Of a stretch of DNA of 64,000 nt, positions 9,113 through 20,105 are shown one piece after another. The position numbers and the translations under genes were made by a program. The number at the start of each line of letters is the position of its first letter. Position 1 is the first letter of the stretch. A model generated the notes under the pieces. That model made no database searches, was not told the DNA's origin, and worked only from the letters and a program-made list of their open reading frames with translations. The stretch spans positions 1,364,001 to 1,428,000 of the forward strand of contig NZ_KV917372.1 in assembly GCF_002019635.1 (NCBI RefSeq), in the 5' to 3' direction. The DNA comes from Metabacillus halosaccharovorans (GTDB lineage Bacteria > Bacillota > Bacilli > Bacillales > Bacillaceae).

Positions 9113-9541
9113 ATGTACGAGCTAAAGACCAAGGAAAATGACAGTAGTGTAATCGAATTTATTGAAGCCGTGGAGAATCCCCAAAAACGTGAAGATGCCT
9201 ACAAGCTATTGGATATTTTTACTGAGACATCTGGTTATCCCGCCAAAATGTGGGGTCCAAGTATTATCGGATTTGGAAAATACCACTATAAATACCCAAC
9301 AGGTCATGAAGGAGATGCACCGCTCGTCGGATTTTCACCTAGGAAAGCAAAAATTAGTCTTTATTTTGCCACCGGTGATACAAAACGTGAAGAATTACTT
9401 CAGAACTTAGGTAAGCATACGTCCGGTAAAGCCTGTGTTTATATCAATAAAATTGCCGATATTGACGTGGATGTAGTAAAAGCACTTATTACACAATCCA
9501 TTGAGTTTTTGAAAGAAACCTATCCAGATCAACCTGAATAA
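9113..9541 (+). CDS. DUF1801 (YdhG-like) protein
   Basis: A 142-residue protein with the DUF1801 pattern: the motif PAKMWGPSIIGFGKYHYKY, then a GFSPRKAKISLYF strand and GKACVYI near the C-terminus. Members have a compact alpha/beta fold and no established reaction. AGGAGG lies seven bases before ATG. It is probably co-transcribed with the HAD gene and ends in a strong terminator. Confidence 0.8.
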   Translation: MYELKTKENDSSVIEFIEAVENPQKREDAYKLLDIFTETSGYPAKMWGPSIIGFGKYHYKYPTGHEGDAPLVGFSPRKAKISLYFATGDTKREELLQNLGKHTSGKACVYINKIADIDVDVVKALITQSIEFLKETYPDQPE

Positions 9542-9550
9542 AAAACACAG

Positions 9551-9590
9551 TCACCCTATTGATCTTTAATCAATGGGGTGATTTTTTTTA
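9551..9590 (+). terminator. Intrinsic terminator after DUF1801 gene
   Basis: TCACCCTATTGA and TCAATGGGGTGA arms, eight-T tail. Confidence 0.9.
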
Positions 9591-9664
9591 GCAATCGGTC
9601 TTCCATATCTGCATTACTTTAATCTATCTCCGGTAAAAATGGTTCATTTCACCAACATCGTACC

Positions 9665-10903
9665 CTACCTATCTTTTCTTTTGCTCACCATCAAATCAAG
9701 ATAAAGCTGACATTTTTGATTAAAATCATTAAAATCAATTGTTGTTAACTCAGTAATTTGTTTCACTCGGTAATTTAGTGTATTAGGATGAATAAACATT
9801 TGCTCTGCTGTTGGCTTAAGCTTACAGTTATTCACTAAATAATATTCCAACGTTTTGACAAGCTCTGTTTGACTTTCTCTATCTTTTTCTTGAAGAATCC
9901 GGATATTTTTATTCGTATAATTCGTTCTTGCATTCTTCTCATAAATAACATCCAAATACCTTAGAACTCCAATCTTGCTATACTCATACGGAAGGTTTTC
10001 TTGTGTCCTTAATTCCTCTGTAATTGTAACAACCTCAAGTGCTTCCTTGTAACTTCTATGAAGAGATAGAATAGGCTGATACTCATTTCCGATTCCGATA
10101 TATATATTAGAATATCGCTTGACATCAAAGTTTGTTAGTAAATTTTCTACAATTTGAAGAGAAGCTGTTACAGGTGAATATTTAAAAGAATAACAGCCAA
10201 CAATGATGACAATATTTGTCCGATACACCAACACATGACTTGTGTTGTCTTTTAAATTTAAATAGGAACGAATTGTTTCCTTTAATTCCTCGATAAGCTC
10301 TTCGTCTGCATGAATCGCATTCACAACCATTACACAAAAAATAGAAGGTAACACAATATCTAGCTCCGCAGCTTCCCACTTTAATTCCTTTTCATTTGTA
10401 AACTCATTATTTATAACCTTTCTGAAAAAGCACTCAATTTCCTCTGCCTTTTGTTGCTTTAGCTTATTTTTCTTGTGAATTAACTTTCCAACATGAAAGG
10501 AAATATCAAAAAGAAAATCTAGTTCTTCTTCTGTCAGATGATTGTTCATTTCCTGCACCCAAATATAGCCCATAATACTATCCTTATATTTTGCATTAAC
10601 AACAACTCGACGATTTAAACCAATTTCCTTCATTTCTTCAATCCGGAAAGGCCTGTCAGTTGTTTTCAATTGGTCGATAATGCCTGTTTCAACAAATCGT
10701 TCAAATATATTTAAAGGACACTTTTTTGAGAAAATGGTTTGTTGGTTTGCATAATCAAAGTGATTTACATAATAAGAATTATAAGCCAAAAGAAAAAAAT
10801 GATCGCTCTCTACAATGACAGGCTTTTTTAATCCATCACTGATCACATCAACAACATCATTCAAATCAGTTAATGATAAAGCACGCTCTAATAGCTCATT
10901 CAT
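9665..10903 (-). CDS. putR: PucR-family proline-responsive activator PutR
   Basis: A 412-residue PucR/CdaR-type regulator. It has an N-terminal sensor half, a GGDEF-like central segment and a C-terminal helix-turn-helix (FIHPNTLNYRVKQI, about residues 368-385). Length and architecture match B. subtilis PutR, which activates putBCP when proline is present. The putBC genes lie only 2 kb away on the same strand, separated by floT, which supports the assignment. AGGAG lies seven bases before ATG. A different PucR-family specificity cannot be excluded. Confidence 0.75.
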   Translation of the reverse strand: MNELLERALSLTDLNDVVDVISDGLKKPVIVESDHFFLLAYNSYYVNHFDYANQQTIFSKKCPLNIFERFVETGIIDQLKTTDRPFRIEEMKEIGLNRRVVVNAKYKDSIMGYIWVQEMNNHLTEEELDFLFDISFHVGKLIHKKNKLKQQKAEEIECFFRKVINNEFTNEKELKWEAAELDIVLPSIFCVMVVNAIHADEELIEELKETIRSYLNLKDNTSHVLVYRTNIVIIVGCYSFKYSPVTASLQIVENLLTNFDVKRYSNIYIGIGNEYQPILSLHRSYKEALEVVTITEELRTQENLPYEYSKIGVLRYLDVIYEKNARTNYTNKNIRILQEKDRESQTELVKTLEYYLVNNCKLKPTAEQMFIHPNTLNYRVKQITELTTIDFNDFNQKCQLYLDLMVSKRKDR

Positions 10904-11052
10904 ATAAAAACTCCTACCTCATATTTCGTTAACCTTATGATACTTTGCTTTAGGATTACTTGTATAGTTCATTGTAGGAAATCTTTCATAGAAAATAAAA
11001 CACGAGTTCAAACACATTATTTTAATGCTTATGTTTATCATTTTTTTACATA

Positions 11053-11078
11053 GAAAAAACGGACAATATTTGCCCGCC
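11053..11078 (-). terminator. Intrinsic terminator after floT
   Basis: On the minus strand, CGGGCAA and TTGTCCG arms followed by six T. Confidence 0.75.
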
Positions 11079-11086
11079 TTCTCTTT

Positions 11087-12574
11087 TTATTTTTCAGGTT
11101 GATCATCAACAACCGTGATTGCATCTGAATCATTGTCTCGTTTTACATCTTGAAATGTTATATGATTGTCTGTACGATTGGTACGGTTTGCATAAGACTT
11201 TAATAGCTCACCCATATCAATTCCTGTCATTTCTTTTAATGGTTCCTGAATATCGACCATTGTTTTTGTGATGCTTTTTCCAAAAGATGACACACCCTGA
11301 CCATTACCAGAATCTATAATTTTCACAGAATCAATATTACTTAGTGGCTGTGCAATCTTCTCAGCAAAGACTGGCAACATTTCAATTAATTTTTCAGTAA
11401 TGATAACATCACCATGTTTTTCCATTGCTTCTGCTAATAGTTTACGAGCTTCTGCTTCTGCTTTCCCTCGTTCCCGTATAACGTCTGCTTCAGCAGAACC
11501 TTCTTCACGTCGGATTTTCGCCTTTGCTTCCCCATCGATCTCAGCTTTACGAGCTTCGGCCTCTGCGTTACGAGTTGTTTCATAGTAATCTGCATCTGCT
11601 TTTGCTTTACGAACTTTACTTTCTTCCTCTTCCAGTTTAACCGCACGTTCACGTTCTAAAAACTGAAGCGTTAATTCCTCTTCTTTTACTTCTTTCGCAA
11701 GCTTAGCTTTTTCTAATTCATAAGATTGTTCTGATTTTGCACGGGCACGTTCTGTTTCCTCTTTGAAGGCAGCGTCTTTAATATCTTTTTCTTTCTTTGA
11801 CTCTGCTATCGCAATTTGGCGCTTGTATTCCTCTTCTTTAGCCGCTTGATCTGTTTGTGCTCTATGAATACGCGTTTCACGCTCACTATTCGCTTCAGCA
11901 ATTTCTGCCAGTTTACGAACCTCTGCGATACGTGGTCTACCGAGGTTTTCCAGATAGCCGTTTTCTTCATCAGCGTCACGTAAATCCGTTAACCCTAATG
12001 ATGTAATTTTAAAGCCCATAAGATCTAGTTGCTTTTGTGCAACCTCTGATACATCATGATTAAATTTTTCACGATCACTATTAATATCTTCAACTGTCAT
12101 CTTTGATAAAATGGCACGAAGATTACTTCCAAGAACCTCAATAATTTCAGCTTCAATTTCTTCCTGCTCTTTTCCTAAAAATTGTTCTGCATAATTTGCT
12201 ATACCATTTAATGTGTCAGCTACCTTTACCATAGCGACTGCATCTGCCACAATCGGCACCCCGCCGTTTGTGTACACTCTCGGTGTTGAAAGCTTTAATT
12301 GAAAGGAAGTTAAATTTACAGGTGTAGCAGTTTGAAACCTTCTAAGTCTATAACCGCCACCTCGAATAATTTTCATCGACCGACCCTCTTGGTCTGCAAA
12401 AATATTCGTTTCTTTTTCAGGATCACCTAACTTGGGACCTGTAATAATTAGCGCTTGGTTGGACTTGGCTGTACGGTAACGAATTTTTACCCAAAAGAAA
12501 TAACCAATCCCAGCAAGTGCTGCAATAATTAATAAGGGAATTAAAATAACAATAACTCCAAAAAACCCAGACAT
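11087..12574 (-). CDS. floT: Flotillin FloT (YuaG)
   Basis: A 495-residue membrane scaffold protein of functional membrane microdomains. It has an N-terminal membrane hairpin (about residues 5-28), an SPFH domain (about 30-200, including GLTDLRDADEENGYLENLGR), a long coiled coil of Glu-Ala repeats (about 215-400) that drives oligomerisation, and a variable tail. Length is close to B. subtilis FloT (509). In B. subtilis it follows the NfeD-type gene yuaF; no NfeD partner is adjacent here. GGGGG precedes the ATG by seven bases. It sits as a single gene between putR and putBC. Confidence 0.92.
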   Translation of the reverse strand: MSGFFGVIVILIPLLIIAALAGIGYFFWVKIRYRTAKSNQALIITGPKLGDPEKETNIFADQEGRSMKIIRGGGYRLRRFQTATPVNLTSFQLKLSTPRVYTNGGVPIVADAVAMVKVADTLNGIANYAEQFLGKEQEEIEAEIIEVLGSNLRAILSKMTVEDINSDREKFNHDVSEVAQKQLDLMGFKITSLGLTDLRDADEENGYLENLGRPRIAEVRKLAEIAEANSERETRIHRAQTDQAAKEEEYKRQIAIAESKKEKDIKDAAFKEETERARAKSEQSYELEKAKLAKEVKEEELTLQFLERERAVKLEEEESKVRKAKADADYYETTRNAEAEARKAEIDGEAKAKIRREEGSAEADVIRERGKAEAEARKLLAEAMEKHGDVIITEKLIEMLPVFAEKIAQPLSNIDSVKIIDSGNGQGVSSFGKSITKTMVDIQEPLKEMTGIDMGELLKSYANRTNRTDNHITFQDVKRDNDSDAITVVDDQPEK

Positions 12575-12754
12575 CTTTCTGCCCCCTAATAGTGTATTAA
12601 GCCTTTTTTTCCACGTGGTAAGACTTTTTTCGGTAACTAGTTACCTTTGTTAAGTAATACGAACAAGATAGACGAAAGTTTCAGGAAATTAGGAATTGTT
12701 TATTTTCTTTTCGCGATCTACGTTTAGTAACATGGAAAGATGAGGCTATACATG

Positions 12755-12852
12755 CATTAGAAAAACTTGGCTTTTCGCCAAGTCCTAATGGTGAAAGTCT
12801 TAGTTTTTCTTATACTATCATCCATAAAATTTATATACTTTCTGATAGTATA
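12755..12852. repeat. ~95-bp structured dispersed repeat, copy A
   Basis: The element opens AGAAAAACT, has a nested ACTTGGC/GCCAAGT hairpin, closes with AGTTTTTCT (inverse of the opening), then carries ATACTATCA and TGATAGTAT arms around an AT-rich loop. Nearly the same sequence occurs at 60963-61059, and a diverged copy is at 19943-20035. It lies between putC and floT, outside any gene. Confidence 0.85.
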
Positions 12853-12884
12853 AAAAAGAAAGCAGACTCTAAATCTGCTTTCTC
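12850..12884 (-). terminator. Intrinsic terminator of putBC operon
   Basis: On the minus strand, AGAAAGCAGA and TCTGCTTTCT arms followed by a T run that merges into repeat copy A. Confidence 0.88.
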
Positions 12885-12893
12885 ACAAGTTAA

Positions 12894-14441
12894 TTACAAC
12901 ATCTCACTAATTGTTTTTGCTTGCATGTGAAGGGCTAAGTAGTCTGGACCACCTGCTTTAGAGTCTGTTCCGGACATTTTAAAGCCTCCAAATGGATGGT
13001 AGCCCACGATGGCTCCTGTACAGTTCCGATTGAAATAAAGGTTTCCAACATGAAACTCTTGTTTTGCACGTTCGATATAATGCCTGTTTCTTGTAATTAA
13101 AGCACCAGTTAAGCCGTATTCTGTGTTATTTGCAATTTCAAGCATTTCATCGAAATCTTTTGCTTTAGCAAATGCAACAACAGGTCCGAAGATTTCTTCC
13201 TGCATAAGGCGGGCATTTGGGTCAAGATCAGCAAAGATCGTTGGTTCAATAAAGTATCCCTTCACATCATCCCCTTTACCACCACTCATTAAACGACCTT
13301 CTTCTTTTCCGATTTGAATATATTCCATAATTTTATCATATGAAGCCTGATCAATAACCGGCCCCATATATGTTTCATATTTTTCAGGGTTGCCAGTAAT
13401 CTTCTGCTCAGTAATTTCCACAACCCGCTGAAGCACTTGATCGTATACATCTTCGTGAATGACTGCTCTTGAACCTGCTGAGCATTTTTGACCAGCAAAG
13501 CCGAATGCAGATGCGAAAATAGATTGAGCAGCTAATTCAAGATCAGCATCCTTATCAACAACTACCGTATCTTTTCCACCCATTTCAGCAATCACACGCT
13601 TTAAGTGCTGCTGCCCCTCCTGAACTTTTGCTGCACGTTCAAAAATGCGGGTTCCTACTTCTCGAGATCCTGTAAAGGTAATAATACTCGTTTTTGGATG
13701 ATCTACTAAATAATCACCAACTTCAGCTCCGCTTCCTGGAACAAAGTTAACAACACCTTTTGGTAATCCTGCTTCTTCTAATACTTCTACAAATTCAGCA
13801 GCTATGACCGGTGTGGCACTTGCAGGCTTTAACACGACCGTATTACCAGTTACAATTGGTGCAACTGTTGTACCTGCCATAATCGCAAATAAAAAGTTCC
13901 AAGGTGGAATGACAACTGTTACTCCTGTTGGTGTATAGACGTATTTATTGATTTCTCCGTCACGGCTGTTTACAGGCTTCCCTTTTGCCAGTTCAATCAT
14001 TTGACGGCCATAATATTCCAAGAAATCTATTGCTTCCGCTGTATCTGCATCAGCTTCATTCCAAGGCTTTCCTGCTTCTTTTACTAATAATGCGGAAAAG
14101 TCGTGTTTTTTTCGGCGAATAATGGCAGCTGCACGGAATAAAATATTGGCACGTTCTTCGGGATTCCAATATCTCCATGTCTGAAAAGCTTTATCTGCTG
14201 CTTGAATGGCCATTTCCGCGTGCTCTTGAGTCGCTTTCCCTACTTTACCCACAATTTCATCTTTGTTTGCCGGGTTATAGGAGACAATTTGACTTTTCGT
14301 TGTAATCCGTTCTCCATTGATGACAAGCGGGTATTCTTTTCCCATTACCTTATTCACATTTTCTAAAGCAGCTTCAAAAGCTTTGCGGTTTTCCTCTTTT
14401 GAAAAATCAGTGAATGGTTCGTGTTTGTAAACTGTTGTCAT
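12894..14441 (-). CDS. putC: L-glutamate gamma-semialdehyde (P5C) dehydrogenase
   Basis: A 515-residue aldehyde dehydrogenase that oxidises glutamate semialdehyde to glutamate with NAD, the second step of proline catabolism. The general base Glu286 (AEMGGKD), the catalytic Cys320 ([11 protein letters not shown]) and the substrate-specific C-terminal [18 protein letters not shown] are all present, and the length matches PutC/RocA. It starts 16 bases after putB, so the two form one operon that should be activated by PutR. RocA, the arginine-pathway paralogue, is nearly identical in motif; context favours putC. Confidence 0.92.
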   Translation of the reverse strand: MTTVYKHEPFTDFSKEENRKAFEAALENVNKVMGKEYPLVINGERITTKSQIVSYNPANKDEIVGKVGKATQEHAEMAIQAADKAFQTWRYWNPEERANILFRAAAIIRRKKHDFSALLVKEAGKPWNEADADTAEAIDFLEYYGRQMIELAKGKPVNSRDGEINKYVYTPTGVTVVIPPWNFLFAIMAGTTVAPIVTGNTVVLKPASATPVIAAEFVEVLEEAGLPKGVVNFVPGSGAEVGDYLVDHPKTSIITFTGSREVGTRIFERAAKVQEGQQHLKRVIAEMGGKDTVVVDKDADLELAAQSIFASAFGFAGQKCSAGSRAVIHEDVYDQVLQRVVEITEQKITGNPEKYETYMGPVIDQASYDKIMEYIQIGKEEGRLMSGGKGDDVKGYFIEPTIFADLDPNARLMQEEIFGPVVAFAKAKDFDEMLEIANNTEYGLTGALITRNRHYIERAKQEFHVGNLYFNRNCTGAIVGYHPFGGFKMSGTDSKAGGPDYLALHMQAKTISEML

Positions 14442-14457
14442 GATAATCGACTCCTTT

Positions 14458-15375
14458 TTACTTTTTAGTCATACCCTTTAAAACAAAGGCAAGATTAGCT
14501 GGACGTTCTGCAAGACGTCTCATAAAGTATCCATACCAATCAATCCCGTATGGCACATACACACGCATTTTATAGCCCTGATTAACTAATTCCTTTTGAG
14601 TTTGTGTTCTCATTCCATACAGCATTTGAAACTCAAATGAATGTTTTGGAATTTTATATTCCTCTACTAATCTCTTAGTATATTCAATAATGGCATCATC
14701 ATGAGTCGCAACTCCTGTATAATGACCATTTAATAAACGGGATTTGATTAATTTTTTGTAATTTTCATCCACATCCGCCTTCTTCGGAAAAGCAACAGTA
14801 GGTGACTCTTTATATGCTCCTTTAACAAGTCGTAAAAATGGTTCATAACTATTTAAATTGCGGATATCTTGTTCAGCACGATACAAATATGCCTGGATTA
14901 CAGTACTAATATAAGTATAATCAGCTTTTAAGCCTTTAAAAATTGAAAGTGTTTCTTCACACCTTGTTTCATCTTCCATATCAATTGTGACCATAATTTT
15001 ATACTTTTCAGCTATATCCATAATCTTTCTCATATTTTCAAAAACTAGTTCTTTTGAAATATCTAAACCTAATGATGTTAGTTTTAGAGAAACATGAGAA
15101 TCTAATCGTTGAGCAACAATCGTTTCTATTGTTTGGATGCATTCTTTTGTCCGCTCTCTTGCAATTTCTTCGCTTGTAACGAATTCACCTAAATGATCAA
15201 CTGTTACCGAGAAACCCTGTTCATTTAACTCTTTAATAAATTTAATGGAGCTTGGAAAGTCTATCCCACCGACAATCTTTCCGGAGGCGATATTGCTGCC
15301 CCAATTCTGGGCGGCTCGATTCAACGTTTTATTATTTGATAGATATAAAAATAAATCTCTTGAAATGACTGACAC
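14458..15375 (-). CDS. putB: Proline dehydrogenase (FAD-dependent)
   Basis: A 305-residue single-domain PRODH that oxidises proline to pyrroline-5-carboxylate with FAD. Family motifs include [33 protein letters not shown] and the C-terminal [15 protein letters not shown] chose GTG at 15375: GGGGGTG lies six bases upstream and the product then begins [11 protein letters not shown], as in B. subtilis PutB; the longer frame to 15465 has no ribosome-binding site. putB and putC are adjacent; no PutP proline permease follows, so uptake must be encoded elsewhere. Confidence 0.92.
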   Translation of the reverse strand: MSVISRDLFLYLSNNKTLNRAAQNWGSNIASGKIVGGIDFPSSIKFIKELNEQGFSVTVDHLGEFVTSEEIARERTKECIQTIETIVAQRLDSHVSLKLTSLGLDISKELVFENMRKIMDIAEKYKIMVTIDMEDETRCEETLSIFKGLKADYTYISTVIQAYLYRAEQDIRNLNSYEPFLRLVKGAYKESPTVAFPKKADVDENYKKLIKSRLLNGHYTGVATHDDAIIEYTKRLVEEYKIPKHSFEFQMLYGMRTQTQKELVNQGYKMRVYVPYGIDWYGYFMRRLAERPANLAFVLKGMTKK

Positions 15376-15584
15376 GAAAAACACCCCCATTAAAGGTTGA
15401 GTAAGAGTTTTCTTACTATATATTGTACGATTACATAAGCTTAAGCGACAATGTATCAAATCCACAAAGATTTAAGGAAATCATTGTGTCATAAATACAA
15501 TGACATATGAAGCGCTTCTGTCATTTTCTAAGTATGTCCCTATATATGTACCCTTCCACACTTTTACCTTGTTGAAACATATAT

Positions 15585-15631
15585 AGTAAAACAAAAATGA
15601 GACCTGCTCTATTATAGAGCAGGTCTCATTT
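15585..15631 (-). terminator. Intrinsic terminator after abfA
   Basis: On the minus strand, perfect 17-base arms (AAATGAGACCTGCTCTA and its inverse) with a T-rich tail. Confidence 0.9.
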
Positions 15632-15638
15632 GACATTT

Positions 15639-17150
<1,512 letters not shown>

Positions 17151-17236
17151 TTACCACCCATCCCCAATTTTCATTTTATAAAAACCTAAATCTTTTTATA
17201 ACTTTATAATAATCGCCCATCATTTTAGTTGTCAAC

Positions 17237-17296
17237 GAAAAAGTGTATTCGTTTTCAAAAACTTATTATCCCCCATTTTTATAAATACACTTTTTC
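17237..17296. promoter_or_regulatory. 13-bp inverted-repeat operator candidate between abfA and its divergent regulator
   Basis: GAAAAAGTGTATT at 17237-17249 and its exact inverse AATACACTTTTTC at 17284-17296 are separated by 34 bases. They lie midway in the divergent intergenic space, about 90 bases from each start codon. That is suitable for one regulator controlling both genes; binding is inferred. Confidence 0.55.
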
Positions 17297-17384
17297 TTGA
17301 ACCACTAAAAATAATGACTTTCTCATTCATTTGATTTATTTTATAATGTACTAAAATAAACTTCACTCTACAGGGGGTACACCT

Positions 17385-18299
17385 TTGATTCATATTAAAG
17401 ATTTGCGGTCAGGTCTAACCATATTTAAAGCATTAAGCTCTGAAACTAGAATTGAAATTATCAATTTATTAAGACAACATGATCGATTAAACTTAAATGA
17501 GCTAGCAGAAAAACTAAAATTAACAAATGGTGCTGTTACAATGCATATTAAAAAACTTGAAGAAAGCGGTATAATTGATATTACAACTACAGTAGGGAAA
17601 CATGGAATTCAAAAGATGTGTTATTTAAATGAAGATTCGCTAACAGTGGATTTAAGAAGTAAAGAAATCGAGCATTGCTATGAATATGAAATCAATGTTG
17701 GACATTATATTAATTATAGTGCTGAGCCAACCTGTGGATTAGCTACAAAAAATAGTATTATTGGAGAATTCGATGACCCCCGTTATTTCGCTGATCCAAG
17801 TCACATTCATGCCGGAATTATTTGGTTAAACAATGGTTTTCTGGAATATCGAATACCTAACTACTTAAAACGATTTGAAGAGTTTAAAGAACTTCAATTT
17901 ATTTTTGAAATTAGTTCCGAAGCACCTGGATACAATGAGGATTGGCCTTCTGATATCTACTTTTATTTAAACAATATTGAGCTGGGATTCTGGACATCAC
18001 CTGGTGATTTTGGAAAAATGAGAGGCACAAATAATCCAGACTGGTGGCCGGGTTACTTAAATCAATATGGAATGGCCAAATTACTGCGTATTAACAAAGA
18101 CGGTACTTTTATAGACGGAAGTCGCATTTCAGATGTAACGATCGATCACATTAACCTTACGATGAAATCTGAGATAAAATTCAAATTAGCTGTTTCAGAT
18201 AATAGAGAAAATAGTGGTGGCCTAACATTATTCGGAAAGGACTTTGGGCATTTTAATCATGAAATAATTGCACGTGTTTTATATGATGTTATAAAATAA
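17385..18299 (+). CDS. ArsR-type winged-helix regulator with C-terminal sensor-like domain
   Basis: A 304-residue protein. Residues ~8-85 are an ArsR-like winged helix (LSSETRIEIINLLR, then NGAVTMHIKKLEESG as recognition helix). Residues ~95-304 form an all-beta-looking, aromatic-rich region (WWPGYLNQYG, FWTSPGDFG) unlike the short metal-binding ArsR proteins. I do not recognise this half by name; sugar binding is only a guess from the neighbour abfA. The start is TTG after a GGGGG-type site. It is divergent from abfA and followed by its own terminator. Confidence 0.75.
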   Translation: MIHIKDLRSGLTIFKALSSETRIEIINLLRQHDRLNLNELAEKLKLTNGAVTMHIKKLEESGIIDITTTVGKHGIQKMCYLNEDSLTVDLRSKEIEHCYEYEINVGHYINYSAEPTCGLATKNSIIGEFDDPRYFADPSHIHAGIIWLNNGFLEYRIPNYLKRFEEFKELQFIFEISSEAPGYNEDWPSDIYFYLNNIELGFWTSPGDFGKMRGTNNPDWWPGYLNQYGMAKLLRINKDGTFIDGSRISDVTIDHINLTMKSEIKFKLAVSDNRENSGGLTLFGKDFGHFNHEIIARVLYDVIK

Positions 18300-18306
18300 A
18301 AACCTT

Positions 18307-18339
18307 CACCTCTTTGTAATGAGGTGATATTTTGTTTTT
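18307..18339 (+). terminator. Intrinsic terminator after ArsR-type regulator
   Basis: CACCTC/GAGGTG arms with a T-rich tail. Confidence 0.7.
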
Positions 18340-18413
18340 CAGTCATTATTTTACATTCTAATCATTAACTTTATAGTATGATAGAAAAAAGTATGTGATG
18401 TAAGGAGGAATTT

Positions 18414-18599
18414 ATGATGAAGGTTGCCATTATCCTCGTCATTTTAATTGGTGTTCTCGCTTTACTAGGTACTATTTTAATTGGTGGCAAGGGAGATAAA
18501 CATTATGATACAAAAACAAAAGCAAACCTCTCTCGCTTATCATGGATTTATATTATTTTAGGAATTGGAATTATAATCGCTTTTGCATTTTATTTATGA
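18414..18599 (+). CDS. Small two-helix membrane protein
   Basis: A 61-residue protein with two hydrophobic segments (about residues 4-24 and 44-60) joined by a basic loop. AGGAGG sits five bases before ATG at 18414 (a second ATG follows at once), and a terminator follows the stop codon, so this is very likely a real gene. I do not recognise the family. Confidence 0.7.
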   Translation: MMKVAIILVILIGVLALLGTILIGGKGDKHYDTKTKANLSRLSWIYIILGIGIIIAFAFYL

Positions 18600-18616
18600 T
18601 AAATGCCGAATTAACC

Positions 18617-18664
18617 ATTCTTCTTAATTCGTTTAATTGTGAACAAATTAAGAAGAATTTTTTT
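18617..18664 (+). terminator. Intrinsic terminator
   Basis: ATTCTTCTTAATT/AATTAAGAAGAAT arms followed by seven T. Confidence 0.8.
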
Positions 18665-18817
18665 ATTGTAAAAAATAAAATAGATTACTCCTTGACATAG
18701 GTCTTTTGATGCAATAAAATGAAAGCGTATACAAATTTACTTAAAATTTTATTGAAACCGTTTTCCAATAACGAACATAAAATATATAAACTATTAATCA
18801 AAGGAGTGCCACAAAGC

Positions 18818-18997
18818 ATGAAACAATTTGTCTTTTTAATTGACACCGGAAATGAGAAAACAGAATATAAAATCACAGCATCTGGAATGACAGAAGCAGT
18901 GGCAAAAATCAAAGAAGTAAAAAACGAAATAAAGAAAAGTAATCCCCCATCTTTTAAAATTCAGTTTAAAGGCGTTATTTATGAAAACGCTTCCTGA
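18818..18997 (+). CDS. Small hypothetical protein
   Basis: A 59-residue soluble protein starting MKQFVFLID, with a beta-strand/helix/beta-strand look (EYKITASGMTEAVAKIKEV then FKIQFKGVIYE). The ATG at 18818 follows AAAGGAG at 11 bases; the longer frame from 18719 has no ribosome-binding site. A terminator follows directly, supporting expression. Function unknown. Confidence 0.6.
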   Translation: MKQFVFLIDTGNEKTEYKITASGMTEAVAKIKEVKNEIKKSNPPSFKIQFKGVIYENAS

Positions 18998-19005
18998 TAA
19001 AACAG

Positions 19006-19035
19006 AGACCTTTCCACGTGAAAAGGTCTTTTTCT
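19006..19035 (+). terminator. Intrinsic terminator
   Basis: AGACCTTT/AAAGGTCT arms and a T run after the 59-residue gene. Confidence 0.8.
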
Positions 19036-19080
19036 TATTTAGATTTTTATTATTCCAGACCATTTTCTCCTGCTCAACAA

Positions 19081-19117
19081 AAAAGTACGTTCTTTTCATT
19101 AGAACGTACTTTTTTTA
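19081..19117. terminator. Bidirectional intrinsic terminator
   Basis: Perfect 13-base arms AAAAGTACGTTCT/AGAACGTACTTTT, followed by T on both strands. It ends the YesL-family gene. Confidence 0.88.
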
Positions 19118-19122
19118 AAACT

Positions 19123-19815
19123 TTATTTTGTTTCGACAACCGATTTATTATTTATCTTCTCCATTTTTTGATAATATGCAGCAAAACCTACATACGTGAT
19201 AAGTGTTCCCATGAAGAATGGAACAAGGAAAGTAAATACACCTAAACTTATATACAAAATCACACCACTGGTTACCAATACAACCAAATTAATTAATGGA
19301 TAGACCATTGTAAGAAAGAACGCATTCTTTACACTTGTCAAAAGCTTTAATTCAGCATGTACAGTGTTTGAGAAAAAGAAAAGTGTCATTAAGAAAAGAA
19401 ATAAAAATCCGATTAAAAAGAATGCACTAACCAAGACATTTACCTTTGAGAAAAAGAAAAAGTCAACAGTCCAGATCACCCAAAAAAGAGTGAGCAATAA
19501 ACCACCAGTTAAACTTCTTCCATAGTTTTCTTTGTAAAAACGCCAGTATGATTTAACTAGCGGTACGTCATCCTCTCCCATCACCCATTTTCTCACAACA
19601 CCAAACATGGCTGTTGTCGCCGGAAAAAACATAAATGGAGCTAATACAGCAATCGTTCCCAGCAATAAAAAGACCGAGGCTTCATCTTCTGCAAACAAAA
19701 GTGACATAGCTAAATAACAAATAGGCAGATTAAATATAATCCACATTATATTAATAACAGATAAACGCATAATCCATTCAAATAAACGGTTTAAACCACC
19801 CATTACATTTGTCAT
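19123..19815 (-). CDS. YesL-family (DUF624) membrane protein
   Basis: A 230-residue protein with five to six membrane helices. The N-terminal pattern GLNRLFEWIMRLSVINIMWI and the AMFGVVRKWVMGED segment are typical of YesL/DUF624. Members are common in Bacillus sugar-uptake loci, often beside binding-protein ABC transporters or two-component systems, but their activity is unknown. Here the gene stands alone. AGGATG lies five bases before ATG. Confidence 0.85.
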   Translation of the reverse strand: MTNVMGGLNRLFEWIMRLSVINIMWIIFNLPICYLAMSLLFAEDEASVFLLLGTIAVLAPFMFFPATTAMFGVVRKWVMGEDDVPLVKSYWRFYKENYGRSLTGGLLLTLFWVIWTVDFFFFSKVNVLVSAFFLIGFLFLFLMTLFFFSNTVHAELKLLTSVKNAFFLTMVYPLINLVVLVTSGVILYISLGVFTFLVPFFMGTLITYVGFAAYYQKMEKINNKSVVETK

Positions 19816-19942
19816 AAATACATCCTACTTTCTTTTTTGTAAGCTCTTTCTTTCTATTATATCACTAATTTTTCTTTTTTTCGTCAATAAAAATGAATCT
19901 CCTAATTTATCTTTATCTTAATTAGTTGAAACATTATGAAAT

Positions 19943-20035
19943 AAAAAAACTCCACTTGCCCTAATAGAGAAGCCTTAGTTTTCTTTTACTATTACCTAGA
20001 ATAAATTTATACTTTTTAAAAAGTATAAAAAAATG
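19943..20035. repeat. ~95-bp structured dispersed repeat, diverged copy C
   Basis: The segment AGAAGCCTTAGTTTTCTTTTACTATTACC...TTTATAC plus a TATACTTTTTAAAAAGTATA hairpin aligns with the second half of copies A and B. The first hairpin has decayed. It lies 70 bases upstream of the sigma factor start. Confidence 0.6.
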
Positions 20036-20105
20036 CGAGTTTTTCATTCATTCATTCGATATAGATAGTGAAAAAGCTTTTTCAATAAAATAAGGAGAAT
20101 CAATA

